Assembly (NCBI GenBank): GCA_937998045.1
Contig: CALKVG010000221.1
Span: 1-25,751 of the forward strand
Source of the DNA: an uncultured Myxococcales bacterium
GTDB lineage: Bacteria > Myxococcota_A > Polyangia > Polyangiales > Polyangiaceae
Direction of reading: 5' to 3'
DNA length: 25,751 bases
The position numbers and the translations under genes are program-made. Position 1 is the stretch's first letter. Every line of letters begins with the position of its first letter. Positions 15,743 through 22,822 of the stretch are shown here, piece by piece. The notes beneath the pieces are model-generated. The model made no database searches. It was not told the origin of the DNA and was given only the letters and a program-made list of their open reading frames with translations.

Positions 15743-18700
15743 TCCCCGGCGGCGGAATGCACGGCCGCCTCCGGCGAATCGGCCGCGGCGGCGGCGTCGC
15801 CGGACGTGGTTTCGTTGGCCTCCGCATCGTCCTGGGCCGTCCGTCGCGCTCCGAAGAGCCGCCGCAGCCCGCGCGTCGCGTCGTCGAAGAGCGAGTACGC
15901 GACCGGCGTGGCCAGCAGCGTGAGCGACAGCGACAGGACCTGTCCCCCCACGACGACGCCCGCGGTGGCTCGATTGAAGCCCGCGCCGACGCCGCGGGAC
16001 ATGACGAGCGGGATCATGCCGGCGACGAAGGCCGCCGTGGTCATCAGGATGGGCCGCAGCCGGTCGCGATTGGCCTGCAAGATCGCCTCGAGGCGCGGCA
16101 TGCCCGCGGCGCGCAGCTGGTTGGTATGGTCGATCTGCAGGATCGAGTTCTTCTTCACGACGCCGAAGAGAACCAGGATGCCGAGCACAGAGTAGATGTC
16201 GAGCGCCTGCTTGAAGAGGATGACGCTGATGAACGCGAAGGGGAGCGTCAGCGGGAGCGAGAGCAGGATCGTGAACGGGTGCAGCCAGGATTCGAACTGC
16301 GCCGCGAGCACCAGGTACATGAAGACGAACGACAGGACGAGCGACGCGACGAACGCCTTGAATGTACGCCCCATCTCCTTCGTCTGCCCGTAGGGCGTCG
16401 CCGTGTAGCCCGGAGGCATGTGCAGGTCGACGGCGATCTTCGCCATCGCCGTCGAGATCGCGCCGTCGCTGAAGCCGGGCGCTGCGTTGGCCATCATCGT
16501 AACCTGGCGCTCGCGCGCGAGGCGGTCGATGCGCGACGGGCCGGTGCCGGGGCGAAGCTGGACGACGTCCGACAGCGGCACGAAGCCGAGGCGCTGCGAG
16601 GGAACGGTAAGCAAGCGAAGCCCCTGCTCGTCGGCGCGGTACTGGCGCTGCGCGCGGACGTGCACCTCGTACTCCTCGCCGTTCTCCTCGTAGGTGGAGA
16701 CGCGGTCTCCCTCGACGAGCAGGCGGAGCGCGTTCGCGATGTCCACAGGCTGCACACCGAGGTCGGCGGCGCGCGCTCGGTCGATGTACACGCCGATCTC
16801 CGGCTTGCCGACGATGAGCGACGAGTCGACGTCCACGGCGCCCGGCATCTTGCGCAGCCGGTCGGCGAAATCCGTCGCGATCTCCTCGAGCCTCTTCAGG
16901 TCCGGCCCGCGCACGCTGTACTGATTGCGCTGCGTCGAGAAGCCGCCCCCGCCGAAGGCCGAGACCTCGCTCACCGTGATGCGCAGGTCCTTCGGCTGCT
17001 TGGCGATGACCTCGCGCCGCACCCAGTCCATGAGCCCGTTCTGCGTCGCCTTGCGCGTCTCCGGCGGTGTCAGGCCGACGTAGACCGTCGCCAGGTTGTG
17101 CGTCTGCGCGTTGTCGTCCGCCACCGTCGTGATCGTGAGCTTCACGTTCGGGTCGACGCGGATGGCACGCGCGATCCGCTCGCCGACGATGCGCGTCTGG
17201 TCGAGGCTCGTCCCCTCGGGGGCGCGCACCTGCACCTGGAAGCGCGCCTCGTCGTTCACCGGCAAGAAGCCCTTGGGCGCGACCTGCGCCAGCGGCGCGC
17301 ACGAGCCGAGCGTGACGAGCGACATCGACACGACGATCCACCGGTGACGCATCACGAAGCGCAGGACGCCTCCGTAGACGCGCTCGATCGGGCGGTAGAA
17401 CCAGTCGACCACCCGCTCGCCGAGGCTCTTGGCGCCGGCCACGTGCTGGCGCAGCCAGCGCGACGACATCATTGGCGTCAGCGTGAAGCTCACGATCATC
17501 GAGATGGCGATCGAGAACGCCATCGTGACGCCGAAGCTGCGCAGGAAGCGCCCGGCGATCCCGCGCATGAACGCGACCGGAAGGAAGACGGCGATGAGCG
17601 ACAGTGTCGTCGCCATGACGGCGAGGCCGATCTCCCTGGTCGCGTTCACCGCCGCGACCATCGGCTTCTCCCGCTTCTCTTCGATGTGACGGAAGATGTT
17701 CTCGAGGACGACGATGGCGTCGTCGATCACGATGCCGACGGCCAGCGCCAGCGCCAGGAGCGTGATCGTATTCAGCGTGTAGTCGACCCACCACATCGCC
17801 GCGAACGTCGTCACGATGCTCGTCGGAATGGCGATCGCCGCGATGATCGTGCTGCGCACGTTCCCGAGGAAGAAGTAGACGACGACCGCAGCGAACAGCG
17901 CGCCGAGGACGAGGTGCTCCTTCACGGCGTCGACGCTCGTCCGGATGACGTTCGACTCGTCGCGCACGAGGTCGATGGCGTACCCCGCCGGGAGCTGCGC
18001 GCGCAGACCGGCCACGCGATCCTTCACCGCGTCGGCCACCTGCACGGTGCTCGCGCCCGATTGCTTGCGGAGCGCGAGGAGCACCGTCGGCTGTCCGTCG
18101 AGGAGCGCCGCCGACTCGGCCTCTTCCTCGCCGTCGACGACGTCGCCCACGTCGCGCACGCGGATCGAGTGGCCGGCGTCTTGCCGCACGACCAGATCGC
18201 CGATTTGCGCCGGGTCGGTCACCCGCCCGTGCACGCGCACCGTGAACTCGCCGGGCCCCGTGTCGACGCGGCCGCCCGGCATCGAGAGGTTCTGGGCGCC
18301 GATGGCGCGCTGCACGTCGATGACCGTGACTCCCGCGCCGCGCAGGCGGGTGGGGTCGAGCATCACGTGGATCTCGCGCTTGCGCCCGCCTAGGAGCTGC
18401 ACTTGGCCCACGCCGTCGATCGACTCGAGGGACCGTCGCAGGCGCTTGTCCGCGAGCTCCGTCGTCTCGCGCAGCGTGTGCCCCTTCGACTGGAGCGCGA
18501 AATAGAGGATGGGCTGGGCGTCGGGGTCGAGCTTCTGGACGACCGGCTGGTCGATGTCCTTCGGCAGATCGCGGATGACCGTGTTGAGTCGGTCGCGCAC
18601 CTCCTGGGCGGCGACGTCCACGTTCTTGTCGATGATGAACGTGACGATGACCTGAGAGACGCCTTCGGTCGTGACTGAGCGCAGCTCGTCGATGCCGCTG

Positions 18701-18924
18701 ATCGTATTGACGGCCTCTTCGATCTTGTCGGTGATCTCGGTCTCGATGTCCTCGGGCGAGGCGCCGGGCTCGTTCGTGATGATGACGACGACGGGGAAGT
18801 CGATGTTCGGGAAGCGGTCGACGCCGAGCTGCAAGTAACCGGCGATACCGATGACCGCCATGACGAGGATCAGCACCGACGCGAAGATCGGGCGCCTCAC
18901 GCAAAGGGCCGCGAGCCATTGCAT
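15739..18924 (-). CDS. RND efflux pump inner-membrane subunit (HAE1/AcrB-like)
   Basis: 1061 residues, full length. It has the N-terminal RRPIFASVLILVMAVIG helix, GVDRFPNIDFPVV, the two large periplasmic loops and twelve expected helices. The proton-relay acidic pair sits in GIVIDDAIVVLENIF (about residue 398), and the partner lysine in VVKKNSILQIDHTNQ (about residue 923). The pump takes substrates from the periplasm or outer leaflet and works as a trimer with an adaptor and a TolC-like channel. It starts nine bases after the adaptor stop and ends overlapping the DUF155 gene. The last 30 residues are an Ala/Asp/Glu-rich tail absent from model pumps. The substrate is unknown. Confidence 0.95.
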   Translation of the reverse strand: MQWLAALCVRRPIFASVLILVMAVIGIAGYLQLGVDRFPNIDFPVVVIITNEPGASPEDIETEITDKIEEAVNTISGIDELRSVTTEGVSQVIVTFIIDKNVDVAAQEVRDRLNTVIRDLPKDIDQPVVQKLDPDAQPILYFALQSKGHTLRETTELADKRLRRSLESIDGVGQVQLLGGRKREIHVMLDPTRLRGAGVTVIDVQRAIGAQNLSMPGGRVDTGPGEFTVRVHGRVTDPAQIGDLVVRQDAGHSIRVRDVGDVVDGEEEAESAALLDGQPTVLLALRKQSGASTVQVADAVKDRVAGLRAQLPAGYAIDLVRDESNVIRTSVDAVKEHLVLGALFAAVVVYFFLGNVRSTIIAAIAIPTSIVTTFAAMWWVDYTLNTITLLALALAVGIVIDDAIVVLENIFRHIEEKREKPMVAAVNATREIGLAVMATTLSLIAVFLPVAFMRGIAGRFLRSFGVTMAFSIAISMIVSFTLTPMMSSRWLRQHVAGAKSLGERVVDWFYRPIERVYGGVLRFVMRHRWIVVSMSLVTLGSCAPLAQVAPKGFLPVNDEARFQVQVRAPEGTSLDQTRIVGERIARAIRVDPNVKLTITTVADDNAQTHNLATVYVGLTPPETRKATQNGLMDWVRREVIAKQPKDLRITVSEVSAFGGGGFSTQRNQYSVRGPDLKRLEEIATDFADRLRKMPGAVDVDSSLIVGKPEIGVYIDRARAADLGVQPVDIANALRLLVEGDRVSTYEENGEEYEVHVRAQRQYRADEQGLRLLTVPSQRLGFVPLSDVVQLRPGTGPSRIDRLARERQVTMMANAAPGFSDGAISTAMAKIAVDLHMPPGYTATPYGQTKEMGRTFKAFVASLVLSFVFMYLVLAAQFESWLHPFTILLSLPLTLPFAFISVILFKQALDIYSVLGILVLFGVVKKNSILQIDHTNQLRAAGMPRLEAILQANRDRLRPILMTTAAFVAGMIPLVMSRGVGAGFNRATAGVVVGGQVLSLSLTLLATPVAYSLFDDATRGLRRLFGARRTAQDDAEANETTSGDAAAAADSPEAAVHSAAGE

Positions 18925-18933
18925 GGCGGCCGC

Positions 18934-20016
18934 CTACTCCACACGCGCGCCGTCGCGCACGTCCGGCCCGGGCTGAACGACCACCGTTTCGCCGGCCTTG
19001 ATGCCGCTCGTAGCCGCCATGACGTCTCCGACCGTCGACCCTGGCTGCACCAGGCGCTCCTGCACCTGCTTGTCGACGACGACGAAGACGCGCGCGGTCG
19101 TGTCGTCGCGGATGACGGCGGTGAGCGGCACGACGGGGATCACGCGGTCGCCGAGCGGGATCTTCGCGAGCGCGAACATCCCCGGCTTCAGCTTCCCGTC
19201 GGCGTTGCGCACCAGGGCCTCGACCACGAGATCGCGCGTCGACTCGCGGATGTTCGGGCTGATGTACTGCACGTGCCCGGTGAAGGGCTGGTCGCCGTAC
19301 GCCGTCACGGTGAAGTCGACGGGCATGTCCTGCTTGACCGCGCCGACATTCGCTTCGGGGACCGTCAGCTCGAGGCGCAGCGGATCCGGCGCGTAGACGG
19401 ACGCGATGCGCGTGCTCGGCTGGACGTACTGGCCCACGTTGATGTAGCGCTCGCCGATGAGCCCATCGAAAGGCGCGCGGATGTTGGCGTCGCCTACCAG
19501 CTTGGTCGCCGACGCCTGCTGCGCCTCGGCCGCGGCGGCCGACCACTGCTGCGACGTGCACGCGGCGGTTTGCCGGTCGTAGTCGGCCTGCGATATGGCG
19601 CCCGTGTCGAGCAGGTGCTTCACCCGTTCGCAGTCGCGGCGGGCCTCTTCGAGCTGACTCTGCGCGACCCGCGCCTGCGCCTCGGCTGCCGTGGCGGCGA
19701 GCGCCGCGCTCCGCGAATCGACGGTGGCGATCACCTGTCCGCGTTTGACCGGCTGCCCGCGCTCGACGTACGTGGCGACGATTTTTCCGTTGGCATCCGC
19801 GGCGATGTCCGACTCGGCGTGGGCCCGCAGCGTACCCGTGAGCGTCAGGTACTCGGGCATCGCGCGCTGCGCGACGGTGGCCGTCTGCACGTGAATCGGC
19901 GCGGACGCTTCGCGCGCGGGTTGGGAAGCGGCGGCGGCCTCCTCCGGTTTGTGGCAGGCGGCGGCGCCGAGCAGCGCGCAGAAAACGGCAATGGCCGACA
20001 GTGCATCCGAGCGCAT
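18934..20016 (-). CDS. Periplasmic adaptor (membrane-fusion) lipoprotein of the RND system
   Basis: 360 residues. ATG at 20016 gives a clean lipoprotein signal, SAIAVFCALLGAAAC with C21; an upstream ATG at 20061 would put 15 extra residues before it. Then come the first lipoyl half (GKIVATYVERGQPVKRGQVIATVD), a coiled-coil hairpin rich in Ala/Gln/Glu (about residues 112-175) and the second lipoyl half (ANIRAPFDGLIGERYINVGQYVQPS). Beta-barrel and membrane-proximal parts follow (QDMPVDFTVTAY, VVPLTAVIRDD, GIKAGETVVVQPG). It links the pump to an outer-membrane channel, which is not encoded in this window. Gene order is adaptor-pump-DUF155, all tightly spaced. The ribosome site is weak. Confidence 0.93.
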   Translation of the reverse strand: MRSDALSAIAVFCALLGAAACHKPEEAAAASQPAREASAPIHVQTATVAQRAMPEYLTLTGTLRAHAESDIAADANGKIVATYVERGQPVKRGQVIATVDSRSAALAATAAEAQARVAQSQLEEARRDCERVKHLLDTGAISQADYDRQTAACTSQQWSAAAAEAQQASATKLVGDANIRAPFDGLIGERYINVGQYVQPSTRIASVYAPDPLRLELTVPEANVGAVKQDMPVDFTVTAYGDQPFTGHVQYISPNIRESTRDLVVEALVRNADGKLKPGMFALAKIPLGDRVIPVVPLTAVIRDDTTARVFVVVDKQVQERLVQPGSTVGDVMAATSGIKAGETVVVQPGPDVRDGARVE

Positions 20017-20446
20017 GCGTTGGGTCTGCCTAGGTAAGGGCTGGGGGAACGTCAAGCGCACAGCCTACCCTCCGGTTGGATGACGGGAACGTGCACTTCG
20101 TTGCTCCGCCTTGGAAAGGCGCGGGCGTGAGAGCGGCGCGCCGCCACGACCTGAACGACCGCCAAGCATCTGCGATGGATGACGCCGTGTCCGGGCGGCC
20201 GCCTGGGCGGAGCCGACGGTACGGGGACATGCCGACGTAGCCGCGCAGCTTGCGGAAGGTCTCGGCGGTTTCCCAGAGCGATGGCGACCCAGCGCGGCAC
20301 CGTCCTGCCGCCGTCCCATTTCGTACGGATCCAGGCCACCCGCCTGCGTCGAGCGCGTTCGCGCTTGGGGGCACCGCACGGGGTCGTAATGCCGAGCCGC
20401 GCGCTCGTGAAGAGTCCCGGCTCGGTCGACGATTCATTCGAGAACG
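20017..20446. other. Gene-poor 430-base stretch, no recognised gene
   Basis: I see no coding frame with plausible family features on either strand. It should contain the promoter of the adaptor-pump operon (right side of its ATG at 20016) and any promoter of the decayed UbiA-type gene. An 8-bp inverted repeat at 20392-20425 is the only structure noted. The stretch may be residue of decayed genes next to the pseudogene. Confidence 0.4.
20392..20425. repeat. 8-bp inverted repeat upstream of the decayed UbiA-type gene
   Basis: CCGAGCCG (20392-20399) and CGGCTCGG (20418-20425), separated by 18 bases, end 21 bases before the pseudogene ATG. It could be an old operator or a terminator-like hairpin; no T-tract follows. 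Confidence 0.3.
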
Positions 20447-20894
20447 ATGAGCGAGCCTGAACTCGTACCCGCCCCTGCCCCCGCGATTGCCGTTCCGCGA
20501 GACCCGCTGGGTTCTGGCCGCGCTCAAGGTCAAGCGCCCGAAGCAGTGGGCCAAGAATGGCTTGTTAGCCGCGGCGCTGGTCTTCTCCGGCCAGTTCTTC
20601 GATCCCCAACGCTCGGGGCGCGCAGCGCTCGCGGTCATGGCTTTCAACCTGCTCTCGTCGTCGGGCTACGTCCTCAACGACTACCTCGATCGCAAAGCCG
20701 TGATGTCCCTCGCCGCCTGCTACGTGTGGCGTGCGATCGCGGGTGCCGTGGCCATCGCTGTCCGTGTCTCGCCGTGGTTCTTCCTGTGCACGGCGTTCTT
20801 CGCGCTCTTCCTCGGCTTCGCCAAGCGCAAAGCGGAGCTTGTCCAGGTCGGCAACGTGGGCACCCGCAAGAACCTGCGCGAGTATACCTCCTGA
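20447..20894 (+). pseudogene. Decayed UbiA-family gene, decaprenyl-phosphate phosphoribosyltransferase-like
   Basis: What remains matches the UbiA-type enzymes that put phosphoribose on decaprenyl phosphate. KRPKQWAKNG begins the family fold and GYVLNDYLDR carries the first Asp-rich motif (NDxxD). The reading then jumps to ACYVWRAIAGAVAIAVRVSPWFF and GTRKNLREYTS and stops. Compared with the family from memory, roughly 70-75 residues between NDYLDR and VM..ACYVWR are missing in frame (junction about 20688-20703), including the second Asp motif, and the C-terminal helices are gone. The best start, ATG 20447, lies in a different frame from the body, so a frameshift near the C-rich tract at 20472-20482 is likely. 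A TTG at 20487 is the only start in the body frame. The enzyme cannot be functional as read. Confidence 0.75.
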
Positions 20895-20997
20895 GCGCAG
20901 GCGGCGATCGGCCTGGGCGGTCGTGCGCGCGCCGAGCGGCGAAAAGCTTTCAGGAGATAGCGGGACTACGCCCGCGTTTCCTCGAACGGATACGCAG

Positions 20998-21588
20998 CTA
21001 ACGCCTCTCCAAAAAACCTCTCCCCTCAAAGATCGCAGGCGCAGCCTTTTCAATCCGGGCGATTCGCGTCGCAGACTGCTTCGCCCCGGCAAAGTGGTAA
21101 AGGTAACTCCTCCGCCTCCCCGGCGTCAGTGCCTCGAAGGCCTTCTTGAACCGTGGGTCCCTGCGGAACCTCTCCAGCAACTCCTCCGGAATCGGAAAGT
21201 CCGAAGTCTTCTTCTTCTCCACCCGCAGCCCAGCCTTCTCCACCGCCATAGCCTCGCGAACGTAGGCCTCGATCGTAAGCGTCTTCGCTGCAATCTCCTT
21301 CGCGCTGGTGAATTTCATCACCCGCGCCGCCTGCGTTTGCCCCAGCTGCACCAGCAGCTTCTTGGGGTCCTTCAGCAGCGCCCCCTGAAAGAACCCCAGC
21401 CCAAAGTACTCCTTGAACCCCTGCAGGATGAGGACGTTCTTCCCATCCACCGTGTAGGTGGGCTTTCCCCATTTGCACTCCTCCTTCATCGCAAACCGTG
21501 CGAGCACCCGCCGCATCTCCGCAATCTCCCGCTCCCACCGCTCCCGATACGCCATCTCCATCGCAACATCATCCTCCGCGCTCCCCAT
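20998..21588 (-). CDS. YdeI/OmpD-associated family protein (DUF1801-like)
   Basis: 196 residues. Family-like features are EECKWGKPTYTVDGKNVLILQGFKEY, the basic loop GALLKDPKKLLVQ, then RVMKFTSAKEI, VEKAGLRVEKK and FEALTPGRRRSYLYHF near the end. YdeI of E. coli is reported to interact with OmpD/OmpC and affect peptide resistance; the biochemical function is unsettled. Start: ATG 21588 has little ribosome site, whereas ATG 21561 has GGAGG 11 bases before it; the fold begins after both. There are 100 bases between this start and the end of the upstream small membrane-protein gene. It is convergent with the decayed UbiA-type gene. Confidence 0.88.
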   Translation of the reverse strand: MGSAEDDVAMEMAYRERWEREIAEMRRVLARFAMKEECKWGKPTYTVDGKNVLILQGFKEYFGLGFFQGALLKDPKKLLVQLGQTQAARVMKFTSAKEIAAKTLTIEAYVREAMAVEKAGLRVEKKKTSDFPIPEELLERFRRDPRFKKAFEALTPGRRRSYLYHFAGAKQSATRIARIEKAAPAIFEGRGFLERR

Positions 21589-21688
21589 TATGCCGGGCGG
21601 TTGGCAATGCACTCCAGCACCGCCTCGCTCACGCCGGCGGCGCCGGCACGCCCTCCTCGTCCATCCGGCCCGCCTCGTCTCGGGAGCG

Positions 21689-22048
21689 TCACCGAGCCGC
21701 GGCCGCGACGATCGTGAGCGCGCCCGAGAGCGCCAGAAGGAGGAAGGCGATCGCCGCTCCGTGCGTCGCTTCGGATTCTTCGGGCTCGTGATCGACGCCG
21801 CGCGCGCTGGTTCGGTACACGTCGGTTGCCGCAGCAGCTGGCGGCAGCTCCGCGGCCTTTCGCAGGAAGCGGTGCGCCCGCGCCATCGGCCACGCGGCGA
21901 CGGCCAGCAGCGCGACCGCGAGCCCCGCGGTAGCCGCCGGCATCGTCCCGATGCGTGCGTCGCAGACGAACGGCGTTGCCACGAGCCCGAGCGAAGCGGC
22001 CACCAGCCAGGCGAGACGGCGCGCAGCGTTCCAGAGGACGAGGTGCAT
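21689..22048 (-). CDS. Small membrane protein of unknown function
   Basis: 119 residues with three hydrophobic segments: RLAWLVAASLGLVATPFV (about 10-27), ATAGLAVALLAVAAWPMA (about 39-56) and AIAFLLLALSGALTIVAAA (about 98-116). Between the second and third lies a polar stretch with Pro, Asp and Glu (DHEPEESEATHG). I recognise no family. The start is well supported: GGGAGG lies five bases before ATG 22048. It is divergent from the Cys-rich lipoprotein gene across a gap of about 70 bases, which must hold both promoters. Confidence 0.7.
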   Translation of the reverse strand: MHLVLWNAARRLAWLVAASLGLVATPFVCDARIGTMPAATAGLAVALLAVAAWPMARAHRFLRKAAELPPAAAATDVYRTSARGVDHEPEESEATHGAAIAFLLLALSGALTIVAAAAR

Positions 22049-22118
22049 ACGACCCTCCCCTCGGAATGTACGACCGACGGTTGACTGGGGCGAGGGCCGA
22101 GTGCTCCCCTCATGGCCC

Positions 22119-22781
22119 ATGCGTGTATGCCTAGTTCGCCCGGGCCGGCCGCAGCCCGCAGGGCTCGGCGGCGAACGAGACCCTTCGGCTGACGCATCGC
22201 GGAATGCCCGGGGACCGGCCCGGCAGCTCCCGCAGCGCCTGCATCGCTTCGGCTATCTCGCGGTACCGCTGGCCCTCCTGACGGCGTCATGCAAGCTGCC
22301 GAGCAAGGCGGGCGCGGACGCTGGCGCCGAAGCGGCGGCGGCTGCGGCGTCCGCATCGGCCGTGCCCTCGGCTTCGGAGGCACCGGAGGCGGCGAGCGCG
22401 CCCGCCCCAAGCGCCTCGGCTGCGGCTCACGTCGGTCCCCATGCATTCGGTCCGCCGCAGGCGGGGAATCCCTGCATGGCGAAGGACGCGCTCGCCTGCG
22501 CCACGGACGGCTTCGAGGAGCTCACGTGCAGCGGGGGTGCATGGCACGTCTTGCAGACGTGTCGCGGCCCGGGCGCCTGCAAAGGGGAGGGGGCCGCGCT
22601 GAGGTGTGATCCCGGCGTTCCGCGTGGAGGAGACGCCTGCGTCGCCGCGTCCGCCCAGCCTCGCTGCGAGAGCGCGCGCTCGGTTCTCCAGTGCGAGAAC
22701 GGGCGCTGGGTGTCGTCGTTGTGCTTGCCGCCGTCGAAGTGCCAGCCCAACGCGAAGAACGGCCAGCCTGGCTGCAAGTAG
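22119..22781 (+). CDS. Cys-rich repeat lipoprotein, Polyangiales-type
   Basis: Up to 220 residues. A hydrophobic signal ends in LLTASC (lipobox), then an Ala/Ser/Pro linker, then two Cys-rich modules. The first runs from GNPCMAKDALACATDG to LRCDPG, the second from GDACVAASAQPRCESA to the C-terminal CK. Both share the order C..C..(L/V)xC.(G/N)G.W..C..C..C, so they look like a duplicated six-Cys domain, probably disulfide-bonded outside the cytoplasm. The only ATG in frame (22119) puts about 40 residues before the signal, with no ribosome site; a CTG at 22239 would give a normal signal length. The true start is uncertain. The gene ends 41 bases before thrS. Function unknown. Confidence 0.7.
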   Translation: MRVCLVRPGRPQPAGLGGERDPSADASRNARGPARQLPQRLHRFGYLAVPLALLTASCKLPSKAGADAGAEAAAAAASASAVPSASEAPEAASAPAPSASAAAHVGPHAFGPPQAGNPCMAKDALACATDGFEELTCSGGAWHVLQTCRGPGACKGEGAALRCDPGVPRGGDACVAASAQPRCESARSVLQCENGRWVSSLCLPPSKCQPNAKNGQPGCK

Positions 22782-22822
22782 AGCGGCGCGCCCGCGCAGG
22801 CGCTATAAGAGTCCCTTCTCGG

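Noticed and set aside
15757..18393. Long plus-strand open frame opposite the RND pump
   Set aside because: It is very rich in Arg, Asp, Val and His, shows no domain and mirrors the codon pattern of the real gene on the other strand.
14912..19561. A stop-free minus-strand frame of over 1500 codons running from the DUF155 gene back through the pump gene
   Set aside because: Only the last 276 codons look like a protein; the rest is Arg/Ala/Gly/Pro-rich and lies out of frame under the clear RND pump gene. It is a GC-rich artefact, not a fusion.
20030..20647. Minus-strand frame through the gene-poor region as a transposase remnant
   Set aside because: No transposase motif could be identified in any frame, and part of the frame overlaps the UbiA-type remnant on the other strand.
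21633..21647. GCCGGC-GGC-GCCGGC hairpin after the small membrane-protein gene as a terminator
   Set aside because: The stem is only six bases, with no T-tract, and such GC palindromes are common by chance in this DNA.
20998..22446. YdeI-family protein with a 280-residue N-terminal extension
   Set aside because: The extra part is Arg/Pro-rich frame shadow over the small membrane-protein gene; the conserved fold starts at about 21560.
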